From NCBI GenBank assembly GCA_019307165.1, contig JAFDKD010000317.1, positions 1 through 9,975 on the forward strand: 9,975 bases of DNA, written 5' to 3'. Positions 1 to 5,484 of this stretch are shown one piece after another. Numbering within the stretch: the first letter of the stretch is position 1; each line of letters starts with the position of its first letter. The notes under the pieces were generated by a model. The model was not told where the DNA came from, did not search any database, and saw nothing but the letters and a program-made list of their open reading frames with translations. The stretch comes from Deltaproteobacteria bacterium. Lineage in GTDB: Bacteria > Desulfobacterota > DSM-4660 > Desulfatiglandales > Desulfatiglandaceae. The position numbers and the translations under genes were made by a program.

Positions 1-25
1 GCCGCCCCTCAGGCCAGAGGCGGCG
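1..25 (-). terminator. Possible hairpin terminator after the DctP gene
   Basis: An inverted repeat with GCCGC at 1-5 and GCGGC at 20-24, extended by CTC/GAG with a two-base bulge, lies about 28 bp past the stop codon of the leftward receptor gene. It could form a GC-rich stem with a six-base loop. Any T-tract would lie outside the window, so I cannot tell whether it is an intrinsic terminator or simply another intergenic hairpin. The neighbouring word gacacctgaaacc (28-40) recurs in variant form at 1340-1355. Confidence 0.3.
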
Positions 26-52
26 CTGACACCTGAAACCTTTTCTTCTTCC

Positions 53-1093
53 CTACTTTACCGCTTCCCCGGGCCTGCCGAGAATGGCATATACCCTTTC
101 CAGCAGTTCTTTCGGATAGATCTTTCCGGTGAGGTTTCGCGCGACCGTGTCGTGGATTTTGTAGAATTCGGCCAGATCCTCGCCTGTAGGGACCGGGACA
201 AGGGTCAGCCCGCTTTGTTCAATCAACCGTATGGCTTCGCCGCTCTGTTTTCTCAGTTCCACTTTGAGGTCCTTCATGGCCCGGTCCACGGTCTCTTTCA
301 GCAGGTTGGACAGGGCTTGCGGCATTTTGTTGAAGAATCGGGAAGAGATGAGCATGGCGCCGGTGGAGTGAACCAGGGGCATGGCCATAAGGTATTTCAG
401 GGACGCGTGCCATTGAAGCGCCAGGGCACCGAGTGGCGGCGCATAGACCGTGTCGATCATGCCCGTGTTCAGCGCCATGGTGACATCGGGTAGTGCCAGG
501 GGAATTGGGGTGGTTCCAAAAGCCGCAAAGGTTTCTTTGGCAATGGGATCGCCGGACCAGGTCCAGATTTTAAGCCCTGAAAAATCGGTCGCTCGACGGA
601 TAGGGCGCTTGGAAAGAAGGTGCACATCTCCCACTTCGGACCACGCCAGGAGTTCGAAACCTTTTTTTTTGAATTCGGCCGTGAAAAAAGGCCTGAGTTC
701 GCGGTGCACTCGATCCGTCTCCGCCCTATTTCGAAAAAGGTAGGGCAGGTCCAGTACCCTCACCTCCGGCAGGATCTGTCCGAAGCCCACGCCGGAGAAG
801 GCGGCGCAATGAATTTGGCCGATCCGCATTTTTCGCAGAACGTCCAGTTCATCTCCGGCAATGCCACCGGGATATATCCGGAACCCGATTTTCCCGCCGC
901 TTTCAGACCGAATTTCACGGTCCAGGGCCCGCATGTGCTTGATCCATGTGGAGCCTTCAGGAGCCACCGTGGCAAATTTAATCGCGTAGCGGGGACCGGC
1001 CTGCGCCTCTGTGCAGAAAAACAGCCCCACCGCCCATATTCCAAGCGTAAAAGCGGCGAATTTTCTATATTTCCATGTCCTTGTCTTAAACAA
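53..1093 (-). CDS. dctP: TRAP transporter substrate-binding protein, DctP family (TatT-associated type)
   Basis: This is a periplasmic solute receptor of a tripartite ATP-independent transporter, 346 aa, a normal length for the family. The start is a TTG codon at 1093, five bases after a perfect AGGAGG (1099-1104 on the complement); no in-frame ATG fits better. A basic N-terminus and hydrophobic core end in a signal-peptidase site near AQA-GP (residues 30-34). The mature part opens with KFATVAPEGSTW, then YPGG at 74-77, DLPYLF at 115-120 and GLKIWTWSGDP at 173-183, followed by the LPDVTMALNTGMIDTVYAPP segment at 201-220. DctP receptors for carboxylates normally carry arginine in the GLKxR motif; here W177 occupies that site, which suggests a non-standard, perhaps hydrophobic ligand (inference). 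It follows the TatT-type gene on the same strand but is separated from it by about 280 bp of repeat-rich DNA, so it may be transcribed separately. No DctQ or DctM is visible; they may lie to the left of the window. Confidence 0.93.
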   Translation of the reverse strand: MFKTRTWKYRKFAAFTLGIWAVGLFFCTEAQAGPRYAIKFATVAPEGSTWIKHMRALDREIRSESGGKIGFRIYPGGIAGDELDVLRKMRIGQIHCAAFSGVGFGQILPEVRVLDLPYLFRNRAETDRVHRELRPFFTAEFKKKGFELLAWSEVGDVHLLSKRPIRRATDFSGLKIWTWSGDPIAKETFAAFGTTPIPLALPDVTMALNTGMIDTVYAPPLGALALQWHASLKYLMAMPLVHSTGAMLISSRFFNKMPQALSNLLKETVDRAMKDLKVELRKQSGEAIRLIEQSGLTLVPVPTGEDLAEFYKIHDTVARNLTGKIYPKELLERVYAILGRPGEAVK

Positions 1094-1371
1094 ATCGACC
1101 TCCTGACTGGTTAAGGTTCAGGGTTCAGAGGTTCAAGGTTCGGGGTTGCGCCGAGGTTGATTTTCTCTCGCAAAGAACGCAAAGGTCGTCAAGATAGGGC
1201 ATTGAACATTGGGCCCCTTTTTCGGCCATCCCCCGCCAAAAACCGCCGGGATCGCCGATCCGCGCCCCTTCTTGTCGTCCCCCGCCAAAAAACGACGGGA
1301 GACCCAGCAATCATATCAAATCAAAATACAAATTCTTCCATGACACCTGACACCTCTAATTCGTCATATAA
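1094..1371. repeat. Intergenic region of short degenerate word repeats
   Basis: No gene is supported here. From left to right the gap holds a run of GGTTAAGG/GGTTCAGG-type words (1109-1146), a CGCAAAGAACGCAAAGG word (1169-1185), ATTGAACATT (1201-1210, found again in the array at 8949-8981), two direct copies of a 23-bp hairpin-like unit (1229-1251 and 1278-1300), and a tgacacctgacacctct stretch near 1339-1355. It separates the TatT-type gene from the receptor gene and carries the receptor gene's ribosome binding site at its left edge. A 61-codon minus frame across it is made of these repeats and has no protein-like character. Confidence 0.6.
1229..1300. repeat. Two direct copies of a 23-bp GC-rich unit
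   Basis: The unit TCCCCCGCCAAAAA followed by CNGNCGGGA occurs at 1229-1251 and 1278-1300. The copies match at 21 of 23 positions with a 49-bp period. Each has a C-rich left arm and a CGGGA right arm around an A-run, so each can fold weakly on itself. A looser, oppositely oriented relative lies at 5396-5416. This is probably a dispersed intergenic repeat family of the genome. Confidence 0.6.
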
Positions 1372-2247
1372 TTATATGAAGAGATCTTCGGCCCTGGCCA
1401 TGAGCTTCCGGGCTTTTTTCTGCATGACGGCATTGATAAGACAGACGCTTTTTAAATCGTCGGGGGCGCCTGATGCCACTTCCTTGAGCAGAGAGAGGAA
1501 TAGGGCCTTGTCTTGGACGCTGACCGCATAATATCTGGCATAGTAGTATTGCGCCAGAAAGAAATGCCTCTCCGTTTGTTTGAGGGCCTGTTCAAAACAG
1601 GCCTTTGCGCCGGGAAGATCGCCACCCAGCAGCCCGGGCTTAGCCGCCAAGGTGGCGCCTTTTAAAATATATGGCACCCCGTGGAAAAAATCGGCCTGAA
1701 TCTCCAGGACCCTGTCCAGACAAGCTTGGGCGGATGCCGACTGCGCCAAGGCGGTGGGTTTGTCCAGATTCAGTCTGACCCAGGAATTCCAGGCCATGGC
1801 AGTCCACAGGAGCGCCTCAACTTCGGCGGCGCCTATTTGGGAGAGCGCGCGATGCGTATCCTCGAGGGTGGGCGCGGGTCCATCGAGTATTCGCGCTTCA
1901 GGTCCCATGGCCCTGATACCAAAATTTTTCGAACGCAAATACAATTCGGATGCGCGCCCGGCGTCTTCGTCTTCCACATACAACAGGGCATACCCCGCGT
2001 ATCCCATGCACAACGTAGTCAGAAGCCGGCTGTTTTCGGGATCGGACTTGCTCAAGCCCTCCAGAATTTTAAGTTCGGCGGGCATGGCGCTTTGAGCCAT
2101 ACCGGGATCGCATTCTTCAAACAGGGCTTGGGTGAGATGATCGAAGAGTTCAGGGGAAGAGCGAAGGACCAGTTTGGTGCATCCGGTCGGACTGAGCGCA
2201 AGCAAAGGAACAGCTATAAACAAGAATAAAAATGTCTTAGCCATCAT
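1372..2247 (-). CDS. TRAP transporter TatT component family lipoprotein (TPR-fold)
   Basis: This is a TatT-type accessory protein of a TRAP system, about 291 aa. In the characterised Treponema pallidum pair, the TatT-type lipoprotein is a TPR-fold trimer that binds the P receptor and is proposed to help handle ligand. I chose the ATG at 2247 (or the adjacent ATG at 2244), because GAGGA on the complement (2252-2256) lies 4 and 7 bases upstream; an in-frame ATG at 2286 would lie inside the upstream gene with no such site. The N-terminus is MMAKTFLFLFIAVPLLALSPTGC, a lipoprotein signal with Cys23; the -3 residue is Pro, which is atypical. Family-like segments are SPELFDHLTQALFEECDPGMAQSAMPAELKILEGL, LCMGYAGYALLYVEDED, and LWTAMAWNSWVRLNLDKPTAL, then TPR-like helices towards the C-terminus. 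The gene begins 7 bp after the stop of the upstream TPR gene, and its Shine-Dalgarno overlaps that stop, so translation is probably coupled. Confidence 0.88.
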   Translation of the reverse strand: MMAKTFLFLFIAVPLLALSPTGCTKLVLRSSPELFDHLTQALFEECDPGMAQSAMPAELKILEGLSKSDPENSRLLTTLCMGYAGYALLYVEDEDAGRASELYLRSKNFGIRAMGPEARILDGPAPTLEDTHRALSQIGAAEVEALLWTAMAWNSWVRLNLDKPTALAQSASAQACLDRVLEIQADFFHGVPYILKGATLAAKPGLLGGDLPGAKACFEQALKQTERHFFLAQYYYARYYAVSVQDKALFLSLLKEVASGAPDDLKSVCLINAVMQKKARKLMARAEDLFI

Positions 2248-2254
2248 GTTTTCC

Positions 2255-3481
2255 TCAATAACCGATAAAGGGATCATCCTTTTCAAGGTCCTTTTTCAAG
2301 AGCCTTTTAGCGAGAAACTGGGCCCCCGACGCGTTTTCCATTTTGATAATTCGGTTGTAATATTTTTCAGCTTCCGCCCGGCGGCCTTCAAGATCGTAGC
2401 TTATTCCCAGTTTGATCCGCGGCCAGGCAATCATGGCCGGATCGTTTTCCATGTCCGGCCGGCCCAGGACAGCATGAAGTTTTTTTCTGGCGGACCCCGG
2501 ATTTCCCTTGAAGAGTTCGTATGAGGCTTCCAGGTACAGTGAACGCCGGCTCCACCACATGGCGGATGGATGGCTGTTTTCCCGCGAGCCTTTGTTGATG
2601 AACTCCTTTAGAATATCTCTGTAGCGGGATTCCAGGCCCATTCTGATACAGCACACACCTTCCAGGTAGAGATAGCGGCTGTTGTCTCCGAATTCTTCCG
2701 CAAGCTCCCCGGCCAGGCTCAAAGCCCGGGCATCGTTTTTTTCCACGAAAAGATAGATGTGCAGGAGCAGGCTCTTGGCTTCGCTCGCCGAATAAACAGC
2801 CTTGTCGGCGGCGATCTCAAGCTTTCGCAAACCATCCTCTTTGCTCCCCTTGCGGATAAACCAGTAGGTCAGGAATTTCAGGATTCCCGACAGCTGATCC
2901 GTATAATAATCGAAGGTCCCCAGCCCAAGCAGGACGTCTTTGTTCTCAGGGTCCTTCCGGGTGCAGCTTTCGAGCAAGCCCACGGCCTCTCTTGCGAGAA
3001 AGAAGGAAGACAGATATTCTTCCTGCATGAGTTCAAACCGGGCTTTGAATCCCAATGCCCCGCCCAGGTAGAAATAATCAAAGTTTTTCGGCGACTTCCG
3101 TTCGACGCGACGGCGTGCCGCCAGGACCGCCCGGTCGATCCTGTTTTTGAATTCCGCCACGGTTTCCGGCCCCCAAAACCCGTTGGCCAGCCGGGACCAG
3201 GTGACCATAGCCAGATAAAAATAACCGCCCGGGTCTTCCGGATAATCGACGGTCATTTTGGAAAACAATTTTTCCGCCTCCATGAGACGATTATTGTATA
3301 TGAGATCGATTCCCTTAATGATGCGCGGGTTTCCGCGGATCAGTCCGCCCGATTCGGCCCGGACAATGTCCGGTGTGGCAAGACTTAGTATAACGGAGAG
3401 AAAAACCAGGCCGCACACTGCAAAGAAGCATATGACGTCTTTGGAGCGGGGGTGGTTGCTATCCCTTTTCGTCACCTGCAT
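2255..3481 (-). CDS. Exported tetratricopeptide-repeat protein
   Basis: A protein of up to 408 aa, probably periplasmic or membrane-anchored, with no enzymatic motif that I can see. The ATG at 3481 has AAAGG only about two bases away. The GTG two codons later (3475) sits seven bases from AAAGGG and is the better supported start, giving 406 aa. A basic stretch is followed by a hydrophobic segment (residues 17-37) and a likely cleavage at VRA-ES (about 42). TPR-like helix pairs follow: residues 57-92 (NNRLMEAEKLFSKM...PGGYFYLA), about 130-200, and a clear C-terminal repeat near 350-385 (IKLGISYDLEGRRAEAEKYYNRIIKM). The middle contains LLGLGTFDYYTDQLSG. It is the first gene of the leftward set and directly abuts the TatT-type gene, so a scaffold or partner role in the same transport system is plausible but inferred. 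Confidence 0.85.
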   Translation of the reverse strand: MQVTKRDSNHPRSKDVICFFAVCGLVFLSVILSLATPDIVRAESGGLIRGNPRIIKGIDLIYNNRLMEAEKLFSKMTVDYPEDPGGYFYLAMVTWSRLANGFWGPETVAEFKNRIDRAVLAARRRVERKSPKNFDYFYLGGALGFKARFELMQEEYLSSFFLAREAVGLLESCTRKDPENKDVLLGLGTFDYYTDQLSGILKFLTYWFIRKGSKEDGLRKLEIAADKAVYSASEAKSLLLHIYLFVEKNDARALSLAGELAEEFGDNSRYLYLEGVCCIRMGLESRYRDILKEFINKGSRENSHPSAMWWSRRSLYLEASYELFKGNPGSARKKLHAVLGRPDMENDPAMIAWPRIKLGISYDLEGRRAEAEKYYNRIIKMENASGAQFLAKRLLKKDLEKDDPFIGY

Positions 3482-3736
3482 ACCCTTTCACCGGTCTTGA
3501 ATTTGGACCAATTTTTCAGGATTTGGAAAACCGGCTTGAACCGAGCCGACTAAGAAATTGATGCGTGTTATGAATAGGCGCCTAAATCAATTGTGCTTGG
3601 ACAAGAAAATTACATGAACGAAATTAATTAGGCAAGCGGCAATCTTGATATTTTTCCGAAAATATTGTAAATGTCACCGTTAAACCGAAAAGGGACAACA
3701 ATCCGGATAGACCCGAGATCAGGCAAACGCCATAGT

Positions 3737-3813
3737 AAAGATCCGGGCCCATAGGACCCGGCTTCGCTAAAGAGCAGCTTCGCCGCGACACGCCCGGCTT
3801 TGAGGCCACCCCC
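3737..3813 (+). repeat. Dispersed GC-rich repeat, left copy
   Basis: The 30-bp block 3737-3766 (AAAGATCCGGGC...CCCGGCTTCG) matches the reverse complement of 5445-5474 at 29 of 30 positions. A second block, 3794-3813 (CCGGCTTTGAGG then CACCCCC), matches the reverse complement of 5348-5367 at 18 of 20. The two blocks form conserved ends with a short, different interior (27 bp here, 77 bp in the right copy). Within the 30-mer, CCGGGC and the CCCGG segment allow a small hairpin. It is most likely an intergenic repeat family rather than an insertion sequence, since no transposase lies between the copies. Confidence 0.75.
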
Positions 3814-3833
3814 ATAGGGGGCCGTTCAGAGTG

Positions 3834-3975
3834 GCTGAGGTTAAGGCTGAGGTTAAGGAAAAGAAAGGTTAAGGCTAAGGTTGAAAAGACAGGCCGAGGC
3901 TGAGGTTAAGGTTGAGCAACAGATTGACGCTTGTGTTTTCCTTTTCTCAACCTGGACCTTAACCTGAACCTGGCG
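3834..3975. repeat. GGTTAAGG word array with inverted partner
   Basis: Degenerate direct repeats of GAGGTTAAGGCT-like words run from about 3834 to 3916, followed by the complementary words (CTCAACCT, ACCTTAACCT, GAACCTGG) at 3946-3972. AGGTTAAGGTTGAG at 3903-3916 pairs with the 3946-3965 segment if six bases bulge out, so transcripts could form a long imperfect hairpin just upstream of rfbD. A related word set occurs at 1109-1146. The mechanism that creates it is unknown; replication slippage is an inference. Confidence 0.6.
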
Positions 3976-4032
3976 AAGCCCCATAGGACGTGGATTTCTA
4001 CAGACAAGTAAAACGGGAGGGCTCAACCAAAT

Positions 4033-4920
4033 ATGAAAATTATCCTTTTGGGAAGCAGCGGCATGCTGGGGCATGATTGCAAGGAGATCCTCAGCAAAAA
4101 TCATGAAATCATTGCGCCGAGCAGGAATGAGATGGACATTACGAGGTGGGATGAAGTCATCGAGACCTTGCAGACCATTCTTCCGGATGTGGTGGTGAAC
4201 TGCGCCGCTTTTACGGATGTCGATACTTGCGAAACCGAAGAGTTCCTGGTGCGGAAGTCGAACGTGGAGGGGCCCAGGAATTTGGCGCAGGGGTGCGCGC
4301 GATTTGGCTGCAAACTCGTTCATATTTCGAGCGATTATATTTTCGACGGCCAGAAAATGCTGCCACAGCCATATTTCGAAGACGATTCGCCGGCGCCTTT
4401 ATCCGCATACGGCAAGTCAAAGATGGAGAGCGAGGTGGCTGTTCGAGACAATTCGCCGAATTACATTATTGTCAGAACTTCCTGGCTCTACGGTATGAAC
4501 GGGGATAATTATGTAAAATCCATTATCAGGCGGGCGGTTCAAAAAGATGTCAAATCGCTGATAGCGGCAAACGATCAGTTCGGGTCTCCCACATGGACTT
4601 ACCGGGTATCCAAGCAGATCGCGGAACTCCTGAAGATTGACGGGAGGGGCACCTACCACGCCACGGCGGAAGGTCACTGCACACGGCAGGAATGCACGCA
4701 GGCCGTACTGAAGAAACTGAAAATAAAAAAGAAAGTGGAAGCTTGCAGTCTTCGGGATTTCGAGACAAGGGCCAACAGACCCATGAACTGCATTCTGGAA
4801 AACCGGATGTTGAAACAGCAGGGGATTAATATAATGCCGGCATGGAGAGAGGACTTGAACGCCTTTTTATCCGAATTCGGGAAGAAAATTGTCGCAGAGG
4901 CAAAGGCGGCGATCTCCTGA
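4033..4920 (+). CDS. rfbD: dTDP-4-dehydrorhamnose reductase
   Basis: This is a cytoplasmic NAD(P)H-dependent reductase of the extended SDR type that makes dTDP-L-rhamnose from dTDP-4-dehydro-L-rhamnose, a precursor for surface polysaccharide. At 295 aa it has the usual RmlD length. Visible features are the nucleotide-binding GSSGMLG at residues 7-13, MDITR at 34-38, VVNCAAFTDVDTCE at 54-67, HISSDYIFDG at 97-106, the catalytic YGKSK with Tyr126 and Lys130, VRTSWLYG at 147-154, and RANRPMNCIL near 246-255, which corresponds to the family's C-terminal RP-x-x-S/C-x-L motif. GGAGG at 4016-4020 lies 12 bases before the ATG, somewhat far. No other rhamnose genes (rfbA, rfbB, rfbC) are nearby, so this is an isolated copy. 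The next gene starts 1 bp after its stop, which suggests a two-gene transcript. Confidence 0.93.
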   Translation: MKIILLGSSGMLGHDCKEILSKNHEIIAPSRNEMDITRWDEVIETLQTILPDVVVNCAAFTDVDTCETEEFLVRKSNVEGPRNLAQGCARFGCKLVHISSDYIFDGQKMLPQPYFEDDSPAPLSAYGKSKMESEVAVRDNSPNYIIVRTSWLYGMNGDNYVKSIIRRAVQKDVKSLIAANDQFGSPTWTYRVSKQIAELLKIDGRGTYHATAEGHCTRQECTQAVLKKLKIKKKVEACSLRDFETRANRPMNCILENRMLKQQGINIMPAWREDLNAFLSEFGKKIVAEAKAAIS

Positions 4921-4921
4921 T

Positions 4922-5339
4922 ATGCTGAAATATTTGCTTACTTTTTTGGGTTTGGGTTATCTTATTTGGCCGTTCGACCTGGCGCCCGATTTTATTGTGG
5001 GTCTGGGGTGGATTGACGACCTGGCGCTTCTGGCCCTGCTGTGGTGGTTTTTTTTCAGGCGCAAAGGGATCTGTCTTAACAATTTGTTCGGCAGAATGTC
5101 GCAGGCTGCGTCGGGAGGCGCCCGCGGTTTCTGGGACAAGACATCCGAAGGGGCGGGGGACTGGCGTTTTCGGAACGAACGGCTTGAAAAAGACCCTGGA
5201 AATTCGCAAGGCTTACAGGGAATTGGCGAATCGCTATCACCCGGACAAGGTGAACCATTTGGGCGAAGAGTTTAGAGACCTGGCCGAAGAACGATTTAAG
5301 GAAGTCCAAACGGCGTATCAGGAACTGACCCGACAGTAA
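4922..5339 (+). pseudogene. DUF1232 + DnaJ-domain protein gene, split by a frameshift
   Basis: The first frame (ATG 4922, stop at 5273-5275) encodes MLKYLLTFLGLGYLIWPFDL followed by APDFIVGLGWIDDLALLALLWWFFF, the DUF1232 (YkvA-like) membrane segment. It remains plausible to about GDW at 5156-5164, then turns into unstructured sequence. In the +1 frame, from about 5166 to the TAA at 5337-5339, the DNA encodes a J domain: VFG, IRKAYRELANRYHPDKVNHLGEEFRDLAEERFKEVQTAYQEL, with the HPD signature at 5238-5246. The distance from VFG to EIRKAY equals that from ILG to EIRKAY in E. coli DnaJ, so the frame break lies upstream of VFG, near 5159-5168. DUF1232 followed by a J domain is a recurring arrangement, so one ancestral protein of about 139 aa is likely. 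Causes could be a real mutation, a sequencing error, or frameshifting. A J-domain protein would recruit Hsp70 at the inner membrane (inference). If the frame is truly broken, the short product keeps the membrane part only. Confidence 0.8.
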
Positions 5340-5347
5340 TAGAACTT

Positions 5348-5474
5348 GGGGGCGTCCTCAAAGCCGGACACTTGCTTGTCGGAGCGTAGCGGAGATCCCG
5401 CCGTTCTTGGGCGGGGCCGCGGCGTAGGCCCGCTATCAGCGGGACGAAGCCGGGTCCTATGTGCCCGGATCTTT
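5348..5474 (-). repeat. Dispersed GC-rich repeat, right copy (inverted), with hairpins
   Basis: On the minus strand this element starts with the 30-mer at 5445-5474 and ends with the 20-mer at 5348-5367, both shared with the element at 3737-3813. The interior here is longer and holds two hairpins: CCCGCC/GGCGGG at 5397-5402 and 5410-5415, and CCCGCT/AGCGGG around an ATC loop at 5429-5443. It fills the convergent gap between the DUF1232/J-domain gene and the flavin oxidoreductase gene. An 80-codon plus frame across it is repeat-derived and not credible as a gene. Confidence 0.72.
5397..5443. terminator. Possible bidirectional terminator hairpins between convergent genes
   Basis: Two GC-rich stem-loops (5397-5415 with a seven-base loop, and 5429-5443 with a three-base loop) lie between the stop codons of converging genes at 5339 and 5485. 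Neither is followed by a clear T-run, so factor-independent termination is uncertain; the position is the main argument. Confidence 0.35.
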
Positions 5475-5484
5475 GCTTTTCATC

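Larger units (their letters stand above)
3482..4032. other. Divergent intergenic region with repeats and no supported gene
   Basis: This 551-bp space must hold the promoters of both the leftward TPR/TatT genes and the rightward rfbD gene, but I find no convincing -35/-10 pair for either. The AT-rich left part contains a perfect 10-bp palindrome TAGGCGCCTA at 3575-3584 and flanking AATTGAT/ATCAATT at 3556-3562 and 3586-3592. The right part is composed of a GC-rich dispersed repeat (3737-3813) and a GGTTAAGG word array (3834-3975). A 63-codon minus frame at 3624-3815 overlaps the repeat and is not credible as a gene. Confidence 0.5.

Noticed and set aside
1109..1146. CRISPR-like array
   Set aside because: The words are 6-12 bases, degenerate and adjacent, without spacers of constant length; no Cas genes are present.
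1125..1310. 61-codon minus-strand frame between TatT and DctP
   Set aside because: It consists of intergenic word repeats and the duplicated 23-bp unit, with no ribosome binding site.
3575..3592. Operator at TAGGCGCCTA upstream of the TPR gene
   Set aside because: A 10-bp palindrome alone, without a convincing promoter nearby and with the flanking inverted words centred elsewhere, is not enough to call a regulatory site.
3624..3815. 63-codon minus-strand frame with a hydrophobic stretch
   Set aside because: Half of it is made of the GC-rich dispersed repeat, and there is no supporting context. The hydrophobic run comes from AT-rich intergenic DNA.
3737..5474. Composite transposon interpretation of the inverted repeats
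   Set aside because: No transposase or recombinase is encoded between or beside the copies, and no target-site duplication is evident, so only a repeat pair is claimed.
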